DNA of 64,000 nt from Mycoplasmatota bacterium (lineage in GTDB: Bacteria; Bacillota_I; Bacilli_A; Haloplasmatales; Haloplasmataceae), in the NCBI GenBank assembly GCA_018394295.1, contig CP074573.1, forward strand, positions 558,001 to 622,000, written 5' to 3'. The notes below the pieces were generated by a model, which did not search any database, was not told where the DNA came from, and worked only from the letters and a program-made list of their open reading frames with translations. Shown one piece after another: positions 1-7,751 of this stretch (position 1 is the first letter of the stretch; each line of letters opens with the position of its first letter). Position numbers and translations under genes: made by a program.

Positions 1-686
1 TTATCTATACAAATGATGATGCTGGAAAAGATTTATTAAGTGGTATTAATAATCAAGCAGCTATATCTGGTGGAATGACTGTCGTATCATCACAAGTAGC
101 TCCTGCTGCTGAAGATGTATCTGCAGCAGTTCAATCAATACTTGACATGAATGTCGATGTGATTATTATCGCTGCGATTCAAGGGACATTCCCACAAATA
201 GCTAAAGAATTAGCTTCTCAAGGGAATGAAAGTCCAGTAATTACTACTTATGTAAATGCTAGTATTGAAATGACAAATGCTGTAAAAGATGAAGTTGGAA
301 CATCATTTGACATTTATGCTAATTCATGGGTAGATGTAGTGAGCGACCCTCAAGCGGTAGCTGATTATGTAGAATGGATTGGAAAAGTTGATGGCGATGA
401 AGACTATAGCGCTAATGCATATGCCATGACAGGTTGGATTGCAGGACATTTCTTCGTTGAAGGATTAAAAGCAATTCCTGAAGATGATGAAGTAACTTGG
501 GCAAGTTATATGGATGCAATTGAATCTGCTCCAATTAAAAATCCATTTGGTGGATTAATTGATTACTCTGATGGTAAACGTTTAGGAACTCAAGAGATGT
601 CTCTATCAAAAATGGATCCAACAAGTCCTATTGGATGGGCACCATTCCAACCAATGCAATCAATTGATGATATTTTAGATCAATAG
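1..686 (+). CDS. ABC transporter substrate-binding protein, LivK/branched-chain amino acid type (5' partial)
   Basis: The reading frame is open from base 3 to a TAG at 684-686, so the gene begins before the window and about 227 C-terminal residues remain. They look like the second lobe of a type I periplasmic binding fold: a hydrophobic strand DVIIIAAIQG, a helix with FPQIAKELASQG, then a strand VITTYVN, matching the receptor/LivK (Peripla_BP_6) family. Such proteins are surface lipoproteins in Gram-positives and deliver amino acids or similar small ligands to an ABC permease. The permease genes are not downstream, so they would lie upstream if present. The start, signal peptide and lipobox are outside the window. 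The ligand cannot be told from this half. Confidence 0.75.
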   Translation, partial: IYTNDDAGKDLLSGINNQAAISGGMTVVSSQVAPAAEDVSAAVQSILDMNVDVIIIAAIQGTFPQIAKELASQGNESPVITTYVNASIEMTNAVKDEVGTSFDIYANSWVDVVSDPQAVADYVEWIGKVDGDEDYSANAYAMTGWIAGHFFVEGLKAIPEDDEVTWASYMDAIESAPIKNPFGGLIDYSDGKRLGTQEMSLSKMDPTSPIGWAPFQPMQSIDDILDQ

Positions 687-702
687 TAAAAAATATAGTC
701 TA

Positions 703-736
703 ATTAATTGGGGGAGAATATTTTTCCCCAATTAAT
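703..736 (+). terminator. Stem-loop after the binding-protein gene
   Basis: ATTAATTGGGG (703-713) pairs perfectly with CCCCAATTAAT (726-736). The T-run lies in the loop rather than after the stem, so it may be a weak terminator or a processing/stability hairpin. Confidence 0.5.
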
Positions 737-768
737 AAATTAACAAATAATAGTTAGGGAGTGAGAAT

Positions 769-2079
769 ATGTCTTATAAAAATAAAATTATTACAGTTGA
801 AAAAGCACTTTCTATGATTAAAACAAATGATGTTATAGTCACTGGATTAGGGGCAGCAGAAGCGCGTGAGACATTATCAAAATTACACACAATAGCTGAT
901 AAAGTAAGAAATGTGAAAACAACTACTTGTTTACCGATGATTAATGCAGACTATTTTGTAAAGGCAGAATACAAGGAATCTTTTGCAATGGATGGATGGT
1001 TCTATACAGGACCGTTAAGAAAAGCGCATAAAAATGGAAATATTTCATTTATTCCCAATCATTTACACTTGTCTGGTACTAAAAGGTTAGACCATGTTAA
1101 ACCAAATATATATATTGGAAATGCTACCCCACCGGATAAGCATGGGTATGTTTCCTTATCATTAAGTAATACTTATGAGAAAAGAATGATAGAAGCTGCT
1201 GACTTAGTTATTTTAGAAATTAATCCAAAATTACCTCGTACATTTGGAGATGTTGAGGTATCTGTTGATGAGATAGATTATTTCATAGAAGTAAATTATG
1301 ATATCCCTGAGTTGCAAGATACAGAACCAAATGAAAGAGATTTAAAAATTGGGTCTTTTATCGCAGAATATATTAATGATGGCGATTGTATTCAATTGGG
1401 AATAGGTGGTATTCCTAATGCAGTTGCAGCATCATTAATGGATAAAAAAGATTTAGGTGTTCATACTGAAATGTTAACGACAGGATTGATGAAATTGGCT
1501 AAAGCAGGTGTTGTTACAGGTAAGAAAAAGACAATGCACAAAGGTAAAATGGTTGCTACATTTGCTTTAGGTACAAAAGAATTATATGATTTTATCGATG
1601 ATAATCCATCATGTTTAATATTAGATGGAAATTATGTGAATGATCCTTATGTTATCGGAAAAAATGATAATCAAGTTTCGATTAATACGACCATTGAAGT
1701 CGACTTAACAGGACAATGTGCATCAGAATCAATTGGATCAGTTCAATTTAGTGGGACAGGTGGCCAAGCAGATACTGCTATTGGTGCACAAAATGCGAGA
1801 AATGGTCGTTCATTTATTGCTTTATATTCAACTACTATGGTTAAAAATCCACAAACTGGTGAAAGAGAAGAAATTTCTAAAATCGTTCCACAATTAAAAC
1901 AAGGAGCAGCAGTCACTTTATCACGTAATGATGTGGATTATGTTGTTACTGAATATGGTGTTGCAGCATTAAGAGGGACAAATATACAAGAACGAGTTGA
2001 ACGATTAATCAATATCGCTCATCCAAAATTCAAAGCACAATTATTAAAAGAAGCAAAAGAGATTGGGTTGATTTATTAA
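769..2079 (+). CDS. Acyl-CoA:acetate CoA-transferase / acetyl-CoA hydrolase family
   Basis: A 436-residue protein of the acetyl-CoA hydrolase/transferase family that includes 4-hydroxybutyrate and butyryl-CoA:acetate CoA-transferases. These move CoA between an acyl-CoA and acetate. The C-terminal half carries the glycine-rich GIGGIPNAVAASL near residue 212 and the HTEM motif whose glutamate (Glu234) is the expected covalent nucleophile. The C-terminus has the conserved EYGVAALRG segment. Length is typical of the family (about 430-450). It starts at ATG 769 after AGGGAGTGAG. An alpha/beta hydrolase follows 12 bp later, and thiolase and acetate kinase are close by, which fits fermentation or short-chain acyl-CoA metabolism. 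The exact acyl substrate cannot be decided by eye. Confidence 0.85.
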   Translation: MSYKNKIITVEKALSMIKTNDVIVTGLGAAEARETLSKLHTIADKVRNVKTTTCLPMINADYFVKAEYKESFAMDGWFYTGPLRKAHKNGNISFIPNHLHLSGTKRLDHVKPNIYIGNATPPDKHGYVSLSLSNTYEKRMIEAADLVILEINPKLPRTFGDVEVSVDEIDYFIEVNYDIPELQDTEPNERDLKIGSFIAEYINDGDCIQLGIGGIPNAVAASLMDKKDLGVHTEMLTTGLMKLAKAGVVTGKKKTMHKGKMVATFALGTKELYDFIDDNPSCLILDGNYVNDPYVIGKNDNQVSINTTIEVDLTGQCASESIGSVQFSGTGGQADTAIGAQNARNGRSFIALYSTTMVKNPQTGEREEISKIVPQLKQGAAVTLSRNDVDYVVTEYGVAALRGTNIQERVERLINIAHPKFKAQLLKEAKEIGLIY

Positions 2080-2091
2080 AGAGGTGATAAG

Positions 2092-2910
2092 GTGTCTTTT
2101 TTTGAGTTAGATGGGAAAAAAGTATATTATGAAGTACATGGAACAGGAAAACCAATTCTATTATTAAATGGCATCATGATGTCAACATTAAGTTGGAAAT
2201 TATTTTTAAATGCTTTTAAAGGTAATCAGATAATATTAGTTGACTTTTTTGATCAAGGAAATAGTGAAAAATTAATTGATGAAGATTATAAGCAAGACCT
2301 ACAAGTTGAATTAGTCTACAATTTAATTAAGCATTTAAAGTTAGATAAAATAAATGTCGTTGGAATCTCCTATGGTGGAGAAGTGGCACTACAATTTGCG
2401 GTGAAGTATCAAGCTTATATCGATAAGTTAATCGTATTTAATACGGCAAGTTATACCTCACCATGGCTTGAAGATATCGGTAGGGGTTGGATTGCAACTG
2501 CTGAAACAAATGATGCAAACGCATTTTATAAAGTGACAATTCCTGTTATTTATTCACCAGATTTTTATACAAAAAATATTGATTGGATGAAAAATAGAGA
2601 GAAATTATTACATCAAGTTTTTAAAAAACCATTTTTAGATGCAATGATTCGTTTAATTAAGAGTGCGGAAGGTTATGATGTAAGAAATGTGTTGAATACA
2701 ATATTTATTCCTACACTACTTGTAGGCGCTGAAAATGATTATTTAACCCCACTACCAGAACAGCGATTTTTACATACAGAAATCACAAACTCTAAATTAG
2801 TCATCATTCCAGGTTGTGGTCATGCTTCTATGTATGAAAATCCAACGGTTTTTATTTGTTTAATCAATGGATTTGTTAATTCAGATACAACGGTAAGTGT
2901 TTTAATTTAG
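2092..2910 (+). CDS. Alpha/beta hydrolase
   Basis: A 272-residue alpha/beta-fold hydrolase with a recognisable triad: Ser93 in the elbow GISYGG, Asp216 in GAENDYLTP and His244 in GCGHASMYENP. The N-terminal strand with LLLNGIMMS supplies the oxyanion region. The start is GTG 2092, with GAGGTGAT just upstream, 12 bp after the CoA-transferase stop, so the two are probably cotranscribed. No signal peptide is seen, so it is cytoplasmic. It may be an esterase or thioesterase acting in the same acyl-CoA pathway, but that rests on context only. A hairpin terminator follows. Confidence 0.8.
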   Translation: MSFFELDGKKVYYEVHGTGKPILLLNGIMMSTLSWKLFLNAFKGNQIILVDFFDQGNSEKLIDEDYKQDLQVELVYNLIKHLKLDKINVVGISYGGEVALQFAVKYQAYIDKLIVFNTASYTSPWLEDIGRGWIATAETNDANAFYKVTIPVIYSPDFYTKNIDWMKNREKLLHQVFKKPFLDAMIRLIKSAEGYDVRNVLNTIFIPTLLVGAENDYLTPLPEQRFLHTEITNSKLVIIPGCGHASMYENPTVFICLINGFVNSDTTVSVLI

Positions 2911-2912
2911 AT

Positions 2913-2938
2913 AAAGGACCTTAATAGGTTCTTTATTT
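2913..2938 (+). terminator. Intrinsic terminator after the hydrolase
   Basis: AAAGGACC (2913-2920) pairs with GGTTCTTT (2927-2934) using one G-U pair, followed by a short T-rich stretch. Confidence 0.6.
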
Positions 2939-2975
2939 AAATATCATAATATATTTAAAGAAATTTCTATTATTA

Positions 2976-3004
2976 TTGACAAATAATAGGGGTTCTATTA
3001 TACT
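2976..3004 (+). promoter_or_regulatory. Sigma-A type promoter of the thiolase-acetate kinase operon
   Basis: TTGACA at 2976-2981, a 17-bp spacer and TATACT at 2999-3004 form a near-consensus promoter about 100 bp before the thiolase start. Confidence 0.85.
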
Positions 3005-3017
3005 AAAAATATAACTG

Positions 3018-3077
3018 TTTACATATTTTTGTAAAATAATTCGAGGGGAATTATTTTTTTTAGTGCCAAATATGTAA
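3018..3077 (+). promoter_or_regulatory. Structured leader of the thiolase operon with overlapping stems
   Basis: Three inverted repeats overlap just after the promoter. TTTACA (3018-3023) pairs with TGTAAA (3030-3035). AAAATAATTC (3033-3042) pairs with GAATTATTTT (3048-3057) and is followed by a T-run, so it looks like an intrinsic terminator. TTACATATTT (3019-3028) pairs with AAATATGTAA (3068-3077) and encloses the terminator. The first stem shares bases with each of the other two. The set could act as an attenuator, or the first palindrome could be an operator. Confidence 0.55.
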
Positions 3078-3086
3078 GCGCTTTAT
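3073..3086 (+). promoter_or_regulatory. cre-like site (CcpA catabolite control)
   Basis: TGTAAGCGCTTTAT matches the core of the catabolite-responsive element consensus TGWAANCGNTNWCA at all but the last two positions. It lies between promoter and ribosome binding site, where CcpA would act as a roadblock. This is a motif match only. Confidence 0.55.
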
Positions 3087-3106
3087 TATGAGGGAGGAAA
3101 AAAAGT

Positions 3107-4312
3107 ATGAGTAAAGTATTTATAGTAGGCGCAAAAAGAACAGCAATTGGTAGTTTCCTGGGGACGTTAAAAACGGTTCATCCTGCTACTTTAGGAGCAT
3201 CATTAATCAAAAATATTGTGGATGAAACAAAAATTGATGTCAACTTAATTGATGAAGTCATTATTGGTAATGTATTGTCAGCAGGATTAGGACAAGGTGT
3301 CGGTAGACAAGTTGCCATAAATGCCGGAATACCAAAAGAAGTTGTAGGATTATCATTAAATATGGTATGTGGTAGTGGAATGAAAGCAGTAATGAATGGA
3401 TATGCCAATATTAAAGCAGGTTTAAGTGATTTAATTTTTGCTGGTGGCGTTGAGTCGATGAGTCAAACACCATTTTTAATTCCTAATAGTTCTCGTAGTG
3501 GGTATAAAATGGGGAATATGGTTGCTAAAGATCATATGATTTATGATGCGTTAACTGATGTTTATAATCAATATCATATGGGAATTACTGCTGAAAATAT
3601 TGTAGATAAATATAATATTTCACGAGAAGAACAAGATGCATTTGCGATTAAATCACAAGAGAAAGCAATTAAAGCAGTTGATAGTGGACGTTTTAAAGAT
3701 GAGATTGTACCGATAGAAGTGAAAACAAGAAAAGAAACGATAGTATTTGCTGATGATGAGTATCCAAATCGTAGATCCAATTTAGAAAAATTAGCAAAAT
3801 TACGTCCAGCATTTAAAAAAGATGGATCGGTTACTGCTGGTAATGCATCAGGGATAAATGATGGGGCTAGTATGGTCTTATTAGCGAGCGAAGAAGCTGT
3901 AGAGAAATATCAATTAAAACCACTTGCTGAAATTGTTGGAATTGGACAAGGTGGTGTAGACCCATCTGTTATGGGATTAGGACCAGTACCAGCAATTAAA
4001 AAAGCATTAAATCATGCTTCTTTATCATTTAACCAGATGGAATTAATTGAGTTAAATGAAGCCTTTGCTTCTCAAAGTTTAGGTGTTGTTCATGAATTGT
4101 GTGAAGCTTATAATGAAACAAAAGAATCTATCTTTGAAAGAACGAATGTTAATGGGGGAGCAATTGCATTAGGACATCCTGTTGGTGTGAGTGGAAATAG
4201 AATTATTGTCACATTAATTCATGAAATGAAAAAAAGAAATGTTACCTATGGATTAGCTTCTTTATGTATCGGAGGCGGTATGGGAACTGCAGTTGTATTA
4301 AAACTTGTATAA
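3107..4312 (+). CDS. thlA: Acetyl-CoA C-acetyltransferase (thiolase)
   Basis: A 401-residue thiolase that condenses two acetyl-CoA to acetoacetyl-CoA, or the reverse. The acyl-accepting Cys88 sits in NMVCGSGMKAV. The C-terminal catalytic His357 sits in GGAIALGHPVG and Cys387 in SLCIGGGMG. Length and motif order fit biosynthetic/degradative acetyl-CoA acetyltransferases. It is preceded by GGGAGG, and its stop is 16 bp before the probable acetate kinase start, so the two are one operon. The upstream promoter, cre-like site and leader hairpins suggest carbon-source control. Together with the CoA-transferase and acetate kinase it points to butyrate/acetoacetate-type metabolism, but the dehydrogenase and crotonase genes are not in the window. 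Confidence 0.9.
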   Translation: MSKVFIVGAKRTAIGSFLGTLKTVHPATLGASLIKNIVDETKIDVNLIDEVIIGNVLSAGLGQGVGRQVAINAGIPKEVVGLSLNMVCGSGMKAVMNGYANIKAGLSDLIFAGGVESMSQTPFLIPNSSRSGYKMGNMVAKDHMIYDALTDVYNQYHMGITAENIVDKYNISREEQDAFAIKSQEKAIKAVDSGRFKDEIVPIEVKTRKETIVFADDEYPNRRSNLEKLAKLRPAFKKDGSVTAGNASGINDGASMVLLASEEAVEKYQLKPLAEIVGIGQGGVDPSVMGLGPVPAIKKALNHASLSFNQMELIELNEAFASQSLGVVHELCEAYNETKESIFERTNVNGGAIALGHPVGVSGNRIIVTLIHEMKKRNVTYGLASLCIGGGMGTAVVLKLV

Positions 4313-4328
4313 TGAGGGAAGGTGTCAA

Positions 4329-5513
4329 ATGAGTAAAATATTATCAGTAAATGCAGGGAGTTCATCCTTAAAATTTAAATTAACTGATATGCCTAAAGAA
4401 ATTACTTTAGTAGAAGGGAATTTTGAGCGTATTGGGAAAAATGATGCCATTTTTAACTTTAAAATAGAAGATAAAAAAGAAAAAAACATAATGCCTATAA
4501 AAAATCATGAAATAGCCGTTAAATTATTGGTTGATAGTTTGACAGAATTTGGTGTGATTAATGACTTATCAGAAATAAAAGGGGTAGGTCATCGTGTGGT
4601 ACATGGTGGGGAGAAATTTTCAGATTCTGTGGTTATAAATGATGAAGTAATCAATGAAATTGATAGGCTGTCTGATTTAGCACCTTTGCATAATCCTGCA
4701 AATTTAACAGGAATAAAACTATTCCAAAAATTATTGCCAAATATTCCATCGGTAAGTGTTTTTGATACTTCATTTCATCAATCGATGCCAAAGGAAGCTT
4801 TTATCTATGGTGTACCATATAATTGGTATGAACAATATGGTGTAAGAAAATATGGCTTTCATGGTACATCTCACAAGTATGTTTCAAACCGAGTAGAAAA
4901 ACTGTTGGGTAAAAAAGAAGTAAATATTATTGTCTGTCATCTAGGGAATGGTGGAAGTATATGTGCTGTTAAAAATGGGAAATCAGTTGATACGACCATG
5001 GGATTTACCCCATTAACAGGACTAATTATGGGAACACGTTGTGGAGACATAGACCCAGCTATAATTTCATTTATAATGAATAAAACAAACAGAACTTTAT
5101 CAGAAATTGAAAGTGATTTAAATAAAAAATCTGGATTATTAGGGATTAGTGGCTTAAGTAATGATTCTCGTGATATTGAAGATGGAATTAAAAAGGGAAA
5201 TAATCGTTGTCAATTGGCTCAAGACATGTTTACGAGAAAAATAGCATCTTATATCGCTAGTTATCATGTTTTATTAGGTGGTGCTGATGCAATTGCATTC
5301 ACAGGTGGAATTGGTGAAAATTCAGCATTAACACGACAAGAAATAGTAGATAGATTGGATGTTTTAGGGGTCAAATTAGATAAATCATTAAATAATGTAC
5401 GTGGAGTTGAACGATTAATATCAACTAAAAATTCTTCGATAAAATGTTTTATTGTTCCGACAAACGAAGAAGTGATGATAGCTCGTGATGTCATACGATT
5501 AATTAACGATTAG
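4329..5513 (+). CDS. ackA: Acetate kinase
   Basis: A 394-residue cytoplasmic kinase converting acetyl phosphate and ADP to acetate and ATP. It opens with SKILSVNAGSSSLKFKL, the ASKHA phosphate-1 loop, and continues with GHRVVHGGEKF, FDTSFHQSMP and KYGFHGTSHKYVS, all diagnostic of acetate rather than butyrate kinase. The glycine-rich AFTGGIGENSA lies near the C-terminus. An in-frame TTG at 4305 lies inside thiolase. The ATG at 4329 has GAGGGAAGG before it and gives the family N-terminus, so I chose it. It sits in an operon with thiolase. No phosphotransacetylase gene is nearby. Confidence 0.93.
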   Translation: MSKILSVNAGSSSLKFKLTDMPKEITLVEGNFERIGKNDAIFNFKIEDKKEKNIMPIKNHEIAVKLLVDSLTEFGVINDLSEIKGVGHRVVHGGEKFSDSVVINDEVINEIDRLSDLAPLHNPANLTGIKLFQKLLPNIPSVSVFDTSFHQSMPKEAFIYGVPYNWYEQYGVRKYGFHGTSHKYVSNRVEKLLGKKEVNIIVCHLGNGGSICAVKNGKSVDTTMGFTPLTGLIMGTRCGDIDPAIISFIMNKTNRTLSEIESDLNKKSGLLGISGLSNDSRDIEDGIKKGNNRCQLAQDMFTRKIASYIASYHVLLGGADAIAFTGGIGENSALTRQEIVDRLDVLGVKLDKSLNNVRGVERLISTKNSSIKCFIVPTNEEVMIARDVIRLIND

Positions 5514-5541
5514 TATTAAGTGTGAAAGTTGGTAAGATAAA

Positions 5542-6171
5542 ATGAAGAATATAATTACTATTCAACATACTCAATCTATACACCATACAAATGGGATGAT
5601 TGGCGCTTGGACAGATTGGGAATTAACTGAGTTAGGTAAACAACAAGCTGATTCCATTGGTAGAGCACTAAAAAAACAATTATCTGATACAACAAACTAT
5701 ACCATGTACGCTTCAGATTTATTGAGAACCAAACAAACGGCGGAAATTGTATCAAAATATTTAAACCTAAGGCCTATTTATAGAACTGAATTAAGAGAAA
5801 TAAATTTAGGGAGTGCGACTGGGAAAAGTATCAAATGGTTACATAAGAACCAACAAGAATATAATAGTAATACTTCACTACTTGATTTTAAGTGTTTACC
5901 TGATGCTGAATCAAAAAGAGATTTTTATCATCGACTTTTACCTTTTATAAATGAAATTGAAAATTCACCAGAAGAAAATATAATTATTGTATCACATGGT
6001 GGAACATTAAGTATGCTCTTTACAATGTGGATATATGGTGATATTAGTGGTACAAAGGACATTGCTTTTCAAGGAATATCTGGGGGAGTTTCATTTCTGA
6101 AAAAAAATGATCAAGGGATGAAAATCATCCAAAAACTAAATGATTTATCTTATCTAATAAATCACGCTTGA
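5542..6171 (+). CDS. Histidine phosphatase family protein (phosphoglycerate mutase-like)
   Basis: A 209-residue branch-1 histidine phosphatase. The N-terminus reads IQHTQSIHHTNGMIG, where most family members have RHGET: the catalytic His is kept, but the neighbouring Arg is Gln. The second catalytic His is present in VSHGGTLSML near residue 152. The segments WTDWELTELGKQQA and YASDLLRTKQTAEI are standard for the family. The substrate is unknown. It starts 28 bp after acetate kinase and is probably in the same transcript, with a strong hairpin after it. The ribosome binding site is weak (GGTAAG). I know related Gram-positive proteins with a similar N-terminus, so the Arg change may mark a subfamily rather than a dead enzyme. 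Confidence 0.8.
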   Translation: MKNIITIQHTQSIHHTNGMIGAWTDWELTELGKQQADSIGRALKKQLSDTTNYTMYASDLLRTKQTAEIVSKYLNLRPIYRTELREINLGSATGKSIKWLHKNQQEYNSNTSLLDFKCLPDAESKRDFYHRLLPFINEIENSPEENIIIVSHGGTLSMLFTMWIYGDISGTKDIAFQGISGGVSFLKKNDQGMKIIQKLNDLSYLINHA

Positions 6172-6202
6172 TTAAGTATTAATATTTTTTAAATACAAAT
6201 TA

Positions 6203-6226
6203 AGGGAAGCCTGAGAGGGCTTCCCT
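6203..6226 (+). terminator. Stem-loop ending the thlA-ackA operon
   Basis: AGGGAAGCC (6203-6211) pairs perfectly with GGCTTCCCT (6218-6226). Only TGTTC follows, so the U-tract is poor. Confidence 0.65.
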
Positions 6227-6704
6227 GTTCAAAAACGTAGTATTGTAAAAAAATGTCTAAATAAATATAATTTTCTTATGTTTTGTAAGTGATATTTATT
6301 TACTTTATTTACCAAATATATTATAATAAAAATACATATTATTGGTAATAGAGGTTAAAGAAAAAATGGTGATAGTTATGTGTCAGAGTTTAACTAATTT
6401 ATTAATTAATTGTAAAATACAAATTATCCGAACAATTCGCACCTCTTTTTAGTATTGCATTTTTAACATTATAGGACTTTAAAATTGAATATAAAGTCCT
6501 TTTTATTATCTTTAATTTTAAGGATTAACAAAATATTAAATGAGATTTTACATTTATATATTATGAAAAATTTTTTAGAATGGTAGTAATTAAAGAAAAA
6601 TTTTTTTAAAGATTAGTAAATGTAAAAAATTGTAGAATTTTGTTGTGTGTTCCTTTATAATTAAAAAGGTATGCTCATTATAATTTAAGAAGGAGAAAAG
6701 ACTA
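6227..6704 (+). other. Long intergenic region with one terminator and no convincing gene
   Basis: The region is very AT-rich. A terminator-like hairpin AGGACTTTA (6473-6481) / TAAAGTCCT (6492-6500) followed by TTTTA ends something transcribed from upstream. The only open frame before it is a 28-codon ATG frame at 6366-6452 with a weak ribosome binding site, so a small RNA or tiny peptide is possible. TATAAT at 6656-6661, 44 bp before the ABC gene, may be the -10 box of the importer operon, but no good -35 is seen. Confidence 0.4.
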
Positions 6705-7751
6705 ATGGAAGTTAGGTTAGAAGGATTAACTAAAAAGTTTACTGAAACAGTTGCAGTAGATAATATGACAGTTACTTTCCCATCAGGTAAATTAACAGGT
6801 TTATTAGGACCATCTGGTTGTGGGAAATCAACTACATTATTTATGTTAGCAGGTTTACATAATCCAACAGATGGAAAAATTTTCTTTGGAGAGGAAGATG
6901 TAACAGATTTACCTCCTGAAAAAAGAGGAATTGGATTGGTGTTCCAAAATTATGCACTATATCCTCATATGACAGTAGAGCAAAATATCATGTTTCCTTT
7001 AGAAAATTTAAAAGTCCCAAGAAAGGAAGCAAAACAAATTGCTTTTGAAATGGCAAAATTAGTACATATAGAAATGTTGATGAATAGAAAGCCATCTCAA
7101 CTATCTGGTGGTCAACAACAACGTGTAGCAATTGCTCGAGCTTTGGCAAAGAAACCAAGAATACTATTATTAGATGAACCTTTATCAAACTTAGATGCTC
7201 GTTTACGTTTAGAAACACGTGAAGAAATAAAACGTATTCAACAAGAAACAGGAATTACAACGATCTTTGTTACACATGACCAAGAGGAAGCGATGAGTAT
7301 ATCAGACCAAATTATAGTCATGAAAGAAGGAATCGTTCAACAAGTTGAGGAACCTCAAGAATTATATAATGAACCAATTAATAAATTTGTGGCAAAATTC
7401 TTAGGAAACCCTCCAATTAATGTACTTCAAGGTGTTGTTAAAAATAGAAATTTAACAATTGATGGTCATAATATTTACCAACTTAATGTACCAGATAATG
7501 AAATAGAGGTTGGTATTAGACCTGAAGCATTCATGATAGATGGTAATGGATTTGAGATTCATATTGAAAATGTGGAAACGATTGGTAGAGATACGTTAAT
7601 TCGTTTCAAACTTGGTAAACAACAAGTTCGTGCATTTATTGACTCTGAATATCGCTTGGTTCCTGGACAAAATGTTAAAATTAGTTTAAAACGCAGAGGC
7701 GTTCATATATTTAATCCTGAGACTGGAGAAAGAATTAAGTATGAAAAGTAA
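6705..7751 (+). CDS. Carbohydrate-type ABC importer ATP-binding protein (MsmK/UgpC family)
   Basis: A 348-residue ATPase of the CUT1 class. It has Walker A GPSGCGKST, a Q-loop in VFQNYALYPH, signature [15 protein letters not shown], Walker B ILLLDEPLSNLDA and an H-loop in VTHDQEEA. The last about 110 residues are the TOBE regulatory domain, including GIRPEAFMI. CUT1 ATPases energise uptake of oligosaccharides, glycerol phosphates and similar solutes. The start ATG 6705 follows AAGGAG. It overlaps the next permease by 11 bp, and the permeases and binding protein follow in order, so the import system is complete. The substrate is not evident. The downstream nucleases make nucleic-acid breakdown products a possibility, though sugars remain the family default. 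Confidence 0.9.
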   Translation: MEVRLEGLTKKFTETVAVDNMTVTFPSGKLTGLLGPSGCGKSTTLFMLAGLHNPTDGKIFFGEEDVTDLPPEKRGIGLVFQNYALYPHMTVEQNIMFPLENLKVPRKEAKQIAFEMAKLVHIEMLMNRKPSQLSGGQQQRVAIARALAKKPRILLLDEPLSNLDARLRLETREEIKRIQQETGITTIFVTHDQEEAMSISDQIIVMKEGIVQQVEEPQELYNEPINKFVAKFLGNPPINVLQGVVKNRNLTIDGHNIYQLNVPDNEIEVGIRPEAFMIDGNGFEIHIENVETIGRDTLIRFKLGKQQVRAFIDSEYRLVPGQNVKISLKRRGVHIFNPETGERIKYEK

